From positions 1-56,740 of the forward strand of contig JAQXHU010000016.1 of assembly GCA_029007435.1 (NCBI GenBank): a stretch of DNA of 56,740 nt. Reading direction: 5' to 3'. Both the position numbers and the translations under genes were made by a program. Numbering within the stretch: the first letter of the stretch is position 1; each line of letters starts with the position of its first letter. Of the stretch, positions 25,770-34,690 are shown piece by piece. Under the pieces are notes generated by a model that was not told where the DNA came from, ran no database searches, and saw nothing but the letters and a program-made list of their open reading frames with translations. Source of the stretch: Bacteroidales bacterium. GTDB lineage: Bacteria; Bacteroidota; Bacteroidia; Bacteroidales; UBA932.

Positions 25770-25821
25770 AAAAAAGCACCATCCCTGCAAAGATATACAA
25801 CTTCCTGCAAAGGATGATGCT
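25770..25821 (-). terminator. Intrinsic terminator of the rnf operon
   Basis: On the minus strand a 10-bp stem (25812-25821 with 25775-25784, one G-U pair) with a 27-nt loop is followed by six T (25770-25775, the last shared with the stem). It starts 20 bp after the rnfA stop codon. The loop contains the -7 box of the next gene. Confidence 0.7.
25788..25795 (-). promoter_or_regulatory. Probable -7 promoter element of the small beta-barrel gene
   Basis: The minus strand reads TATCTTTG, matching TAnnTTTG, 56 bp before the ATG at 25732. It lies inside the loop of the rnf terminator. A 9-bp direct repeat (CTTTGCAGG) occurs at 25784-25792 and 25804-25812. No -33 TTTG at the usual spacing. Confidence 0.45.
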
Positions 25822-25840
25822 CAAAATGTCGCAACAAACA

Positions 25841-26440
25841 CTATACCATACCGGAAAATCCCATAAAGGCCATAGCAAGTATGCTGACTGTCACAAGAGC
25901 GATAGGAACGCCCTTGAAAGCTTTTGGAACATCGTTCAGGGAAAGCTGCTCACGCATTCCGGAGAACAGCACCATAGCCAGTCCGTAGCCCAATGAAGTA
26001 GCAAAAGCATAGAGCACAGCTTCGCCAAGTCCGAGCATATGGGACGGCAGCCCGAATGTGAACTCCTTGGTCACCACAGTGATAGCCACACCGAGGACGG
26101 CGCAGTTCGTGGTGATGAGAGGCAGGAAAATTCCCAAAGCCTGATACAGGGAAGGGCTGACTTTCTTGAGAACAATCTCCACCATCTGCACCAGTGCGGC
26201 GATCACGAGGATGAAAGAAATCGTCTGGAGGAATTCGAGTCCGAGCGGAACAAGCAGGTAATTGTTGAGCAGATATGTCACAATCGTGGCGAGAGTGATC
26301 ACGAAGCACACGGCCGCGGACATACCGGTAGCCGTTGAAAGCTTGTTGGAAACTCCGAGGAACGGGCAGATTCCGAGGAACTGCGCGAGAACGATATTGT
26401 TGACGAATATCGCCGAAACTATTATAAGTAAAATTTCCAT
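25841..26440 (-). CDS. rnfA: Rnf electron-transport complex subunit A
   Basis: RnfA is an integral membrane subunit of the Rnf complex, which moves electrons between ferredoxin and NAD+ while pumping Na+ or H+. The 199-residue protein has six hydrophobic helices and the conserved N-terminal segment NNIVLAQFLGICPFLGVS and TTNCAVLGVA, whose two Cys hold a membrane [2Fe-2S] cluster shared with RnfE. It is the last gene of the operon, 6 bp after rnfE, and is followed by a terminator. Confidence 0.97.
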   Translation of the reverse strand: MEILLIIVSAIFVNNIVLAQFLGICPFLGVSNKLSTATGMSAAVCFVITLATIVTYLLNNYLLVPLGLEFLQTISFILVIAALVQMVEIVLKKVSPSLYQALGIFLPLITTNCAVLGVAITVVTKEFTFGLPSHMLGLGEAVLYAFATSLGYGLAMVLFSGMREQLSLNDVPKAFKGVPIALVTVSILAMAFMGFSGMV

Positions 26441-26446
26441 AATCCG

Positions 26447-27031
26447 TTAGTCTTTCTTGGCAATCTTGTTGAACAGAACCATAAGGTAGCCGAGCACGAG
26501 GAATGCGCCCGGAGCCATCACAAAGGCGAGGATGCCGTCACCGGAAATAAACTTGAAGCCGAATGCGGAGCCGCTTCCGAGAATCTCCCTGACAAGTCCG
26601 ATGACAGTAAGGGAAAGCGTGAATCCGAGACCGACCCCGATTCCGTCAAGCGCCGAGTCAATAATGCCGTTCTTGCTGGCGAAAGCCTCCGCGCGGCCGA
26701 GAACGATGCAGTTCACGACGATAAGCGGGATGAAAAGGCCCAGAGTGGCATATACATCAGGGGTGTAAGCCTGCATAACAAACTGAAGCACAGTCACAAA
26801 AGTGGCAATGACCACAATATACACAGGAATGTGCACCTTGTCCGGGACGGCCGGGGCGATAGCTGAAATCACCATATTTGAAAGGACGAGCACGAAAAGC
26901 GTGGCAAGGCCCATACTCAGTCCGTTGACGGCCGATGTCGTGGTGGCCAGTGTAGGGCACATACCGAGGAGAAGGACAAATGTTGGGTTGTCCTTTACCA
27001 GGCCCTTGGTTATAAGCTGAAATTTTGTCAT
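26447..27031 (-). CDS. rnfE: Rnf electron-transport complex subunit E
   Basis: The 194-residue membrane protein is the inverted-topology partner of RnfA. It shows LLGMCPTLATTTSAVNGLSM near the N-terminus and IPLIVVNCIVLGRAEAFAS in the middle, with the two cluster-binding Cys. Six hydrophobic helices are visible. It sits between rnfG (15-bp gap) and rnfA (6-bp gap). Confidence 0.97.
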   Translation of the reverse strand: MTKFQLITKGLVKDNPTFVLLLGMCPTLATTTSAVNGLSMGLATLFVLVLSNMVISAIAPAVPDKVHIPVYIVVIATFVTVLQFVMQAYTPDVYATLGLFIPLIVVNCIVLGRAEAFASKNGIIDSALDGIGVGLGFTLSLTVIGLVREILGSGSAFGFKFISGDGILAFVMAPGAFLVLGYLMVLFNKIAKKD

Positions 27032-27046
27032 AATCTTGTCCTCCAG

Positions 27047-27619
27047 TTATTCAGAAATCGGCATTGGAACACCGGCGAGAGCCTCCACTGCATTCTTCAC
27101 AGCCAAAGAGTAAGCCCTTGACGTGATTGTGGATGCTGTGATGGCGTCCAGGTCGCCGCCGTCTTTCTTAACAGTTAGCTTGCCATTGACGGCGTCATAA
27201 TTCCTGAACTGTCCGTAGAAATGCTCATCTGTGGTGCATTTCGCTCCAAGACCAGGAGTCTCGGTATGAGCGAGCACGGAAGTGTTGTAAACCACTCCTC
27301 CCGGAAGCAGTCCCACCATAACGGTGAGAGGGCCCCCGAAACCTACAGTAGTGGATTTGACTGCGAATGCGACAGTCTCACCGTCCTTTACACACTCATA
27401 ATACTCGGATGGCATTCCGCCCACCTCAAGAGCTTTCGCCTCGGAAATCTCGCCTCCCTCAGGAAGCACTTTCGCGATGGAAGCCTTGAGCAGGGCAGCA
27501 TTGGTCTCCGCAATTGGTGCGGCGGTCAGGGCGTAAACTCCGGCGAGCACGGCGGAGCAGACAAGGCAGGTGCCGAAAAGGCAGAGCGCCATATTTTTAA
27601 GATTGGATGCTGCGGCCAT
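27047..27619 (-). CDS. rnfG: Rnf electron-transport complex subunit G (FMN-binding)
   Basis: RnfG carries a covalently bound FMN on the outer face of the inner membrane. The 190-residue protein has one N-terminal membrane helix and an FMN-binding domain. The flavinylation site, usually SGATxS/T, reads TASTITS here (in LDAITASTITSRA), so the Gly is Ala and the preceding small residue is Ser; the acceptor Thr remains. It is 1 bp after rnfD. Confidence 0.93.
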   Translation of the reverse strand: MAAASNLKNMALCLFGTCLVCSAVLAGVYALTAAPIAETNAALLKASIAKVLPEGGEISEAKALEVGGMPSEYYECVKDGETVAFAVKSTTVGFGGPLTVMVGLLPGGVVYNTSVLAHTETPGLGAKCTTDEHFYGQFRNYDAVNGKLTVKKDGGDLDAITASTITSRAYSLAVKNAVEALAGVPMPISE

Positions 27620-27620
27620 A

Positions 27621-28604
27621 TTATTTCCTCCCGTATTTTTTCTGATGGAACCACCTGTTGATGAGCGGAACCGTAGAGTTCATAATGAGAATAGCGAATG
27701 ACATACCTTCCGGATATGAGCCGAAATACCGGATCATCATTGTAATGAAACCTATGCCGATACCGAAGACGATGCCGCCCTTGACGCTCATAGGAGATGT
27801 CACATAGTCCGTGGCCATGAAGCAGGAGCCCAGAATCATACCTCCGGAAAGAAGGTTGAACACAGGGTCCGTGAAACGGGACGGATCCGCCAGCCAGAAT
27901 ATCAGGGATGTCAGGGCGACAGTAGCCCATATTGACAGGGTGATATGCGGCCTGATGACCTTGCGGACAAGCAGATAGACGAAGCCGGCAAGGAGCGCCA
28001 AAGCGGAAATCTCGCCTACAGAGCCTCCGACATTTGCCAAAAGCATCTGTCCGTAGCTGAAGCCGTTCTCAGCCATAATGTCCTGGATGGACGCCCCTGA
28101 CATAATGCCCTCGTTGATGAGGCCGAGAGGGGTCGCGCCGGAAGCGGCGTCAACTCCGAATAGACCTCCCGGGATCTGCCAGTTGGTCATTGCGGCAGGG
28201 AATGACACAAGGAGAAAAACGCGGCCGGCGATGGCCGGATTGAAAAGATTCTGTCCAAGTCCGCCGAATGTCATCTTGGCCACGGCTATGGCGAAGAGGG
28301 CTCCGAGGAACACAATCCACCAAGGTGTGGAGCTCGGCAGGTTGAGTGCGAGAAGAATACCGGTCACTGCAGCCGACCAGTCGCCTATTGTGGATGGTTT
28401 TTTAAGTAAATATCTTGTAATCAAGTACTCAAGCAACACACAGGAGATGACTGATGTCGCAAGGACGACTATCTCTCCAAGACCGTAGAAGAGCACCGAC
28501 ACGATCACCGCAGGCATCAGCGCAATAACCACGTCACGCATAAGCGACTTGGTGGAAACCGGCGCGTGGATGTGCGGGTTCGGGGAAACCAAAAGTCTGT
28601 TCAT
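27621..28604 (-). CDS. rnfD: Rnf electron-transport complex subunit D
   Basis: RnfD is a membrane subunit related to NqrB and carries a second covalent FMN. The 327-residue protein has about nine hydrophobic segments and the canonical flavinylation motif SGATPLGL (in GVDAASGATPLGL). The N-terminus SPNPHIHAPVSTKSLMRDVV is typical. It lies 26 bp after rnfC. Confidence 0.97.
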   Translation of the reverse strand: MNRLLVSPNPHIHAPVSTKSLMRDVVIALMPAVIVSVLFYGLGEIVVLATSVISCVLLEYLITRYLLKKPSTIGDWSAAVTGILLALNLPSSTPWWIVFLGALFAIAVAKMTFGGLGQNLFNPAIAGRVFLLVSFPAAMTNWQIPGGLFGVDAASGATPLGLINEGIMSGASIQDIMAENGFSYGQMLLANVGGSVGEISALALLAGFVYLLVRKVIRPHITLSIWATVALTSLIFWLADPSRFTDPVFNLLSGGMILGSCFMATDYVTSPMSVKGGIVFGIGIGFITMMIRYFGSYPEGMSFAILIMNSTVPLINRWFHQKKYGRK

Positions 28605-28630
28605 TGTATTTCAATGCTTTATTGTTCAAC

Positions 28631-30031
28631 TTACTTTTTCTCTGCCTTGGCGGCTTCAGCGGCAGCCTTGGCAGCGGCAGCGCGCGCCCTCATTATGCCC
28701 ATCACTTTCACCTTGCCCTGACGGATGATGTCAAGAAGCGGAATGTAGGCAGGGCAGCTGTATAGACAGCAGCCGCACTCTATGCAGTCCTGGACAGCGT
28801 TCTCCTCCAAGGCCCCGGCATTGTCGAGCCGGGCGTATTTCTGAAGAAGGAACGGCTCAAGTCCCATAGGACAGGCCTGTGCGCATTTGCCGCAACGGAT
28901 GCAGTTTGTCTCAGGCTTGCGCTCTGTCTGCTCAGCAGTGAGGAAAAGCAGGGCAGATGTGCCTTTGAGAGTGGCGGCATCGAGATTGGCAATGGCCTTG
29001 CCCATCATAGGACCGCCACTTATGACTTTGACAGCGCCCTCAGGAATTCCACCGGCTTTATCGATGATGTATGAAAGCGGCGTACCCACTCTTACGAGGA
29101 AATTGTGCTGGTTTTCAGCTGCTACACAGTCTCCTGTGACAGTTACTGAATTATCAATTATAGGCTTGTTCTTCTGTACGGCGTCATAGACAGCGAGGGC
29201 AGTGGCCACGTTCTGGACTACCGCGCCGGCGTCAATCGGAAGAGCCCCTGACGGGACCTGACGGTGCATAACAGCGTCAATAAGCTGCTTTTCACCACCT
29301 TCAGGATATTTCTTCATAAGGCTCATAACGGAAATGCCCTCGAATTTAGGGGATTTCTGCCTGAGACCGGCAAGCACTTCCTCCATATGGCTGATGGCCT
29401 CCGGCTTGTTGTCTTCTATTGCAATAGTGGCTTTGTCCACACCGAGCACCTGCTTGATAATGGCCACTCCGACTGCTACCTGCTCACCTTTTTCGAGCAG
29501 GGTTCTGAAGTCGGAAGTGAGATAAGGCTCACATTCACAACCGTTTATGATAAGCATCTCACATTTCTTTCCCGGAGGAGGAGACAGCTTCACGTGGGTC
29601 GGGAATGTAGCGCCGCCGAGTCCGACAACTCCGCCGAGACGGATCTTGTCCATAATCACCTTGTTGTCATCGGTGAATTCGGTGATGAGAGTGTCTGATG
29701 TGTCGATTCCTTCTGCCCACTCGTCACCCTCGACTGCAATCTCGATGCAGGTCTGCCAGTTGCCGGCAAGGTCCTTGCGTGGTCCGATTGACTTTACGGT
29801 TCCGGAAACAGATGAATGGATGTATGCGGAGACGAATCCGCCCGGCTCTGCCACCGGCTGTCCGGTCTTGACTTTATCACCAACAGCGACAATCGGCTTT
29901 GCCGGAGCGCCGATATGCTGTGACACTGATATATACACTGTTGGCGGAGTCGGGAGCACCTCGATGGCACATCCTCTTGAAATCTTGCTGTCAGCAGGAT
30001 GAACACCGCCAATTGAAAATGTTCTTCTCAT
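28631..30031 (-). CDS. rnfC: Rnf electron-transport complex subunit C
   Basis: RnfC is the NADH-interacting peripheral subunit with FMN and two [4Fe-4S] clusters. The 466-residue protein begins with the family segment FSIGGVHPADSK, has the Rossmann-like GGVVGLGGATFPTHVKL, and two ferredoxin motifs near the C-terminus, CIRCGKCAQACP and CIECGCCLYSCP. It ends in an Ala/Lys-rich helix, shorter than the long repeat tail of Escherichia RsxC. The gene follows rnfB after 14 bp. Confidence 0.97.
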   Translation of the reverse strand: MRRTFSIGGVHPADSKISRGCAIEVLPTPPTVYISVSQHIGAPAKPIVAVGDKVKTGQPVAEPGGFVSAYIHSSVSGTVKSIGPRKDLAGNWQTCIEIAVEGDEWAEGIDTSDTLITEFTDDNKVIMDKIRLGGVVGLGGATFPTHVKLSPPPGKKCEMLIINGCECEPYLTSDFRTLLEKGEQVAVGVAIIKQVLGVDKATIAIEDNKPEAISHMEEVLAGLRQKSPKFEGISVMSLMKKYPEGGEKQLIDAVMHRQVPSGALPIDAGAVVQNVATALAVYDAVQKNKPIIDNSVTVTGDCVAAENQHNFLVRVGTPLSYIIDKAGGIPEGAVKVISGGPMMGKAIANLDAATLKGTSALLFLTAEQTERKPETNCIRCGKCAQACPMGLEPFLLQKYARLDNAGALEENAVQDCIECGCCLYSCPAYIPLLDIIRQGKVKVMGIMRARAAAAKAAAEAAKAEKK

Positions 30032-30045
30032 ATTATCCTTCCTCC

Positions 30046-31026
30046 TTATTCTTTAACTTGTGGTTCAGCCGGTTTCACCTCTGCCTCAGGCTTTGCAGGA
30101 GCAGGAGCAGCGGCCGGTTTCTCAACAGGAACCTGAGCCACAGCCGGTTTGGCTGCCGGAGCTGCCGCTGGCTTTGGTGCCGGTTTTGGAGTCCGGTCCA
30201 CCGGTTTAGGGAAATTCACATCGTGTATCGCACCCGTAGGGCATACAGCCACGCACTTGCGGCAGAGTTTGCACTTGGTGAAATCAATGTAGGCGACATT
30301 GCCTTCCACTGTTATGGCGTCGTGAGGACAGTTCTTGGCACAGAGTCCGCAGCCGATGCAGGCAGCCTTGCAGGCCTTGCGGGCCACAGGGCCTTTGTCC
30401 TTGTTGACACAGGAGACATAGACACGCATACTGCGCGGGCCCTTGTTGCGGAGTTCAATAATCCCTTTAGGGCAGGCTTTGACGCAGGCTCCGCAGGCGA
30501 CACACTTGCTTTCGTCAACCACCGGTAGAGCAGTGGTCTCATCCATCGAGAGAGCACCGAACTGACACGCTGCAACGCAGTCCCCGCAGCCGAGGCAACC
30601 AAACGCACAGGCTGTGTCACCGGCATAGAGAGCGGCTTTGACCTTGCAGGATTTCATCCCGCCGTACTCATTGATTTTCGGCCTGTTGGCACAGGTTCCA
30701 TTGCAGCGGACAACTGCCACCATAGGCGCCTTCTCGGCCACCTCGTAACCGAGGATTGAAGCGACTTTCTGCATAACGGCATTGCCTCCGACAGGACAGA
30801 AATTATTGTCCAGGTTCGGGGCCTTGACAGCCGCTTCAGCAAAAGCCCGGCAACCTGCGAAGCCACAGCCACCGCAGTTTGCACCAGGCATCACCTTTTC
30901 CACTTCGTCGATTCTGGGATCTTCATCAACCTTGAACTTTTCAGCCACAAGGTAGAGGACGATTGCCAGCACCAGTCCGAGGACGGCGATAATCACAATA
31001 GTCCAAATAATTGTTGAAGTCATCAT
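30046..31026 (-). CDS. rnfB: Rnf electron-transport complex subunit B (ferredoxin-type)
   Basis: RnfB accepts electrons from reduced ferredoxin. The 326-residue protein has one N-terminal membrane helix (TIIWTIVIIAVLGLVLAIVL), the 4Fe-4S domain ANCGGCGFAGCRAFAEA, and then several CxxCxxC groups, including CVACGACVKACP, CIGCGLCAKNCP and CKLCRKCVAVCP. It ends in a Pro/Ala/Lys-rich tail of about 60 residues with no cofactor motif. ATG at 31026 (MMTSTIIW) places the helix at the N-terminus; the longer frame to 31116 lies within rseC. It is 2 bp after rseC. Confidence 0.96.
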   Translation of the reverse strand: MMTSTIIWTIVIIAVLGLVLAIVLYLVAEKFKVDEDPRIDEVEKVMPGANCGGCGFAGCRAFAEAAVKAPNLDNNFCPVGGNAVMQKVASILGYEVAEKAPMVAVVRCNGTCANRPKINEYGGMKSCKVKAALYAGDTACAFGCLGCGDCVAACQFGALSMDETTALPVVDESKCVACGACVKACPKGIIELRNKGPRSMRVYVSCVNKDKGPVARKACKAACIGCGLCAKNCPHDAITVEGNVAYIDFTKCKLCRKCVAVCPTGAIHDVNFPKPVDRTPKPAPKPAAAPAAKPAVAQVPVEKPAAAPAPAKPEAEVKPAEPQVKE

Positions 31027-31028
31027 TG

Positions 31029-31466
31029 TTATAAATTGTAATTGTTTTCCTTTCTTATATTGAAGACATACTCTTTGGAGAAATGTCCGCGGGCAAAGTA
31101 CAGGCAGAGGTACCAAACAGCCACCCCACAGAGCCCCGCAGTCCCCGTAATTATCTCATTTACCCCAGCATAAGAGAGAGAGACGCATATCAGGACAAGG
31201 ACAGCGAGCGGCACCACGTAAGCCGCCGTCACCGCCTTCATTCCCATCGAAGGTGACAGGAGCACTTCCACGTTCTCTCCAGGAGCATAGTCCGTCCCCG
31301 GAAGAAGAGGCACCTCCACCACCTTGCTCACCGCCTCCGACATACTGCACAGTCCGGCGGCGTGGCAGGCGGAACAGGCTGACTGCGAGATAATTTCCAC
31401 AGAAACCACTCCGTCCTCAACCTTCAGGACTTTGCCTTTATGCGATATCGATTTCCCTGATGCCAT
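31029..31466 (-). CDS. rseC: RseC/MucC-family membrane protein
   Basis: The 145-residue protein has an N-terminal beta domain with a Cys group (SACSACHAAGLC) and two transmembrane helices. RseC/RsxC-linked proteins accompany Rnf/Rsx operons and in enterobacteria act in the SoxR-reducing system; in Bacteroidetes the role is probably assembly or regulation of Rnf. The Cys set could bind an iron-sulfur cluster. It starts the Rnf portion of the operon, 6 bp after the DUF3108 gene. Confidence 0.88.
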   Translation of the reverse strand: MASGKSISHKGKVLKVEDGVVSVEIISQSACSACHAAGLCSMSEAVSKVVEVPLLPGTDYAPGENVEVLLSPSMGMKAVTAAYVVPLAVLVLICVSLSYAGVNEIITGTAGLCGVAVWYLCLYFARGHFSKEYVFNIRKENNYNL

Positions 31467-31472
31467 CGTGAA

Positions 31473-32345
31473 TCAATCCTTTTCTATCAAAGCCTCAAAC
31501 GGATGCCTGAGGCCTTCCCATCCGGTAATCCTGCCGCTGACTTTTCCCGCCTTTATCGGAGCTTCGAAATACACCGGAATCCTGTTCTCATCCTCGGAAA
31601 TCCATACGAACATATCGGATTCCCCGCTGAATACCTCCCCGGCAATCAGTTTGGCCGCGAATTTCATCGTCTTGACAGTGCCTACTCCTTTTATGAAGCG
31701 CTTTTCCCTGCCCAGCCAGATGAAATAGACATTGTACACATCATCGTCAATGACGAATGTCATCGGATACTTTATATTCGGCTTGACTTTGCTGAAGTTC
31801 ATATTTCTGGCCATATAGAACAGGGCCGGCAGATCGTATGTACAAGGGTCGAGAGGTATCTCCAGGCTCCACGGAGACTTGCGTGAGGTCTCCAGGTCAG
31901 CCGCGATGAACGGTTCCTCCTCATCCCAGCGGTAATCATAGCTGTTCACTGAATAATATCCGCCCTCCCTTGAGTCGCGAGCGAACTTGACCGGGACAAT
32001 GCCGTCCCTTGTGAACCAGGACTGGAAATTCTCCCTGACCTTGAAGAAGATGTCATAGAACTTGGCGGTACGGCCTTTCACTGTGCTGTGGAATACCGGA
32101 ATGCCGTTGAGCGTGGCAGTGTCCAGGGTAACAGTGGCTTTTGCGACATCGGCATTGATGGATTTCCACTTGTACCTCATCGTGTAATTCAATTTCTCGC
32201 CAGCGCCATAAGCCAGGCGGTCTTCCTTCAACGATTTGACAGGTATGCAGTTGGGGCCTTTTGCGGGCTCGGTTCCCCTGCTGGCCGCAATAGGGAAGGC
32301 CAGGCAGAGCAATGTCAATGTAATTTGTAAAAGCCTGTTCATCAC
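31473..32345 (-). CDS. DUF3108-domain exported protein
   Basis: The 290-residue protein has a signal peptide (about 1-23) and a DUF3108 domain with LAYGAGEKLNYTMRYKWKSI near residue 45 and the closing GKVSGRITGWEGLRHPFEAL. Members are exported proteins of unknown function, often near envelope genes. The start codon overlaps the dnaB stop by 4 nt (ATGA type), so translation is likely coupled. Nothing in the sequence shows catalysis. Confidence 0.8.
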   Translation of the reverse strand: MMNRLLQITLTLLCLAFPIAASRGTEPAKGPNCIPVKSLKEDRLAYGAGEKLNYTMRYKWKSINADVAKATVTLDTATLNGIPVFHSTVKGRTAKFYDIFFKVRENFQSWFTRDGIVPVKFARDSREGGYYSVNSYDYRWDEEEPFIAADLETSRKSPWSLEIPLDPCTYDLPALFYMARNMNFSKVKPNIKYPMTFVIDDDVYNVYFIWLGREKRFIKGVGTVKTMKFAAKLIAGEVFSGESDMFVWISEDENRIPVYFEAPIKAGKVSGRITGWEGLRHPFEALIEKD

Positions 32346-33838
32346 GAGAATCCGTTATCGGAGAAATCATTTGCGGAACCCACGTAACCTGAATCCGGAA
32401 CATCGCTGTTCATCCTGGACTCGAACGTGTTGGCAACGGACTCGCTCGCATCTACGAAACGGAGCTGCGAACCCTTGAATTTCATAGGGATGGTGTCAAT
32501 CTGGCCGTTACGGTTCTTGGCTATGATAATCTCGGTATATTCCTTGTCTTCCACTGTATCCCCGAGGCCGATCGCATCCGGCCTGTGGACAAAAAGAACG
32601 ATATCCGCGTCCTGCTCGATGGAGCCGGACTCACGGAGGTCGCTGAGCATAGGACGGTTGTTGCTGTTTCCGCGCTGGACAGAATTACGTGAGAGCTGGG
32701 AAAGAGCCATAATAGGAATCTCCAGTTCCTTCGCCGTGCCCTTCAGCATTCTGGAAATGGCTGCGACTTCCTGCTCGCGCATTCCTCTCAGTTCAGGCGG
32801 TCCCTGCATCAGCTGGAGGTAATCCACAACAATGAAACGCACTCCCTTGGACTTTACAAGCCTCTTGGCCTTGGTCCTGAACTCCATAATAGAGATGCCC
32901 GGAGTGTCATCAATGTAGATAGGCGCCTTCGCAAGAGCCTTCAGGCTGTACTCCAGCTGGTCCCAGTCCTGCGGAACCAGCTTCACGCCGCCCTTTATCT
33001 TGTCCGCCTCAAGTCCTGACTCGCTGGTCATAAGACGCTTGACAAGTTCGATGGCCGACATCTCAAGAGAGAAAATCGCCACGGGCATATTGTTGTCCAC
33101 AGCGGCGTTGCGGAGCACGTTCAGGGCGAAGGCTGTCTTTCCGACGGAAGGACGGGCACCGAGGATGATGAGATTCGACTTCTGCCAGCCCAAGGTGTAT
33201 TTGTCCAGAACGGCATAGCCCGACGGGACACCGCTGATGCCGGACTGTCCCTGAAGTTCCTCAAGTTCATCCAGGGCTGTCTTGAGCACGGAGCCGACAT
33301 CCTGTACGTCTTTCTTGACATTGTTCTGAATTGCGGCGAAGACCTTCGACTGGGACATATCGATGAGGTCATCGACATTCTCCGAATCATCGTACGCACC
33401 CTTCAGAATATCATACGCAGCAGTGATGAGATCTCTCTGTATACACTTCTGCTTCAGTATCTTGATATAATATTCAACGTGGGCGGCCGCACCGATTTTC
33501 TGTGACAGCGAAGCAAGCGCAAGCGAACCTCCCACAGCCTCCAGATTCTTCTGGGACTGCAGTTTCTGCGATACCGTCAGCAAATCCAGGGCGACGTGCT
33601 CGTTGACGAGCGACACCATCGCCTCGTAAATCATACGGTGTTTCGGGTCATAGAAGCAGCCCGGCGTGAGCTCTTCCATAGCCTCGTCCACACAGCTCGG
33701 CTCAATAAGCAGTGCGCCAAGCACCGCTTCCTCGAAGTCCAGGGCCTGAGGCGGCTTGTTGCCCATCTCAAGCCCCAAGGTGTCAAGGTTCACAGACTTG
33801 GCAGCTTTGGTTCTTGTACTTTTTTTCTGCTCCGCCAT
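32342..33838 (-). CDS. dnaB: Replicative DNA helicase
   Basis: DnaB is the hexameric helicase that unwinds DNA at the replication fork and works with DnaG primase. The 498-residue protein has an N-terminal domain (PQALDFEEAVLGALLIEPSC), the RecA-like core with Walker A GARPSVGKTAFALN, Walker B in RFIVVDYLQLM, and the late motifs SQLSRNSVQRG and LRESGSIEQDAD. An N-terminal basic extension (about 25 residues) and a polar C-terminal tail are family-variable. No intein is present. Confidence 0.97.
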   Translation of the reverse strand: MAEQKKSTRTKAAKSVNLDTLGLEMGNKPPQALDFEEAVLGALLIEPSCVDEAMEELTPGCFYDPKHRMIYEAMVSLVNEHVALDLLTVSQKLQSQKNLEAVGGSLALASLSQKIGAAAHVEYYIKILKQKCIQRDLITAAYDILKGAYDDSENVDDLIDMSQSKVFAAIQNNVKKDVQDVGSVLKTALDELEELQGQSGISGVPSGYAVLDKYTLGWQKSNLIILGARPSVGKTAFALNVLRNAAVDNNMPVAIFSLEMSAIELVKRLMTSESGLEADKIKGGVKLVPQDWDQLEYSLKALAKAPIYIDDTPGISIMEFRTKAKRLVKSKGVRFIVVDYLQLMQGPPELRGMREQEVAAISRMLKGTAKELEIPIMALSQLSRNSVQRGNSNNRPMLSDLRESGSIEQDADIVLFVHRPDAIGLGDTVEDKEYTEIIIAKNRNGQIDTIPMKFKGSQLRFVDASESVANTFESRMNSDVPDSGYVGSANDFSDNGFS

Positions 33839-33850
33839 AGCGCTTCAGAT

Positions 33851-34672
33851 TCAGGCCTCCTCCGACTCTATGGTATTGCTTACAATAATACGTCCGCAAT
33901 GCTCGCAAATGACGAGCTTCTTGTTGGATGCAATATCGATAAGTCTCTGAGGGATAATTGTATTGAAACATCCACCGCAGGAGTCGTTGTTGAAGACACT
34001 AACAACGGCGAGATGGTTGCGCTCACTCTTGCGGATGCGCTCATAAGCGCTCATAGTGCGCGGATCAATTTTGGCTGCGCAGGCCTCTCTTGCGGCGAGA
34101 AGCTCTTTCTCCTCTTTGGCTGTGGACTCGACGATTGTTGCAAGCTCGTCTTTCTTCGCCTTGAGGTCATCGTTTCTTACAGCCATAGCGTCCTTGAGAT
34201 CCTGGAGATCAGCTTTCCTGACAGCGATTGTCTCCTTGGTGTCGAGAACGTTTTTCTGTGCAATCTTCTTGAGAAGTTCCTGATTCTCAACCTCTTTGGA
34301 GAGCGAATCGTACTCGCGGCTGTTGGAGATGCTGTCCATCTGCGCCTTGTACTTGTCGATAGCAGTATCGCACTCCACAATTTCGTGCTTGAAATTGGTG
34401 ATGGAAGCGTTGAACGCCTCGATCTCGGATGTGATCTGGGCTGCCTCGGCTTTCATTCCGGCAACCTCGTTCTCAAGATTCTCCACCTCCACCGGGAGCT
34501 CACCGCGGAGCTGAAGGATTTTGTCAATGGCTGAGTCCGCTTTCTGGAGCGCATAAAGAGTCCTGAGCTTTTCCTCGACGCTCAGTTCCGAATCAGCGAA
34601 ATTTTTCTGGATTGATACGAAAGTCTCCCTCTGGTCAATCGGAGTCTCGACTTTCTTGATTTTTTTGGCCAT
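33851..34672 (-). CDS. C4 zinc-ribbon, coiled-coil protein
   Basis: The 273-residue protein has a long coiled coil (about 35-200) followed by a C-terminal zinc ribbon (zf-RING_7 type) with CGGC and CEHC pairs about 32 residues apart. Family members resemble CdsZ/CT398-like proteins, proposed to bind nucleic acid or act as scaffolds; function is not settled. It is 18 bp after nif3 and 12 bp before dnaB, an order common in Bacteroidetes. Confidence 0.85.
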   Translation of the reverse strand: MAKKIKKVETPIDQRETFVSIQKNFADSELSVEEKLRTLYALQKADSAIDKILQLRGELPVEVENLENEVAGMKAEAAQITSEIEAFNASITNFKHEIVECDTAIDKYKAQMDSISNSREYDSLSKEVENQELLKKIAQKNVLDTKETIAVRKADLQDLKDAMAVRNDDLKAKKDELATIVESTAKEEKELLAAREACAAKIDPRTMSAYERIRKSERNHLAVVSVFNNDSCGGCFNTIIPQRLIDIASNKKLVICEHCGRIIVSNTIESEEA

Positions 34673-34690
34673 ATCTGATATAATTATATT

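Noticed and set aside
33596..34534. Plus-strand frame of 312 codons opposite dnaB and the zinc-ribbon gene
   Set aside because: It crosses two well-supported minus-strand genes, has no recognisable domain, and reads as an antisense shadow.
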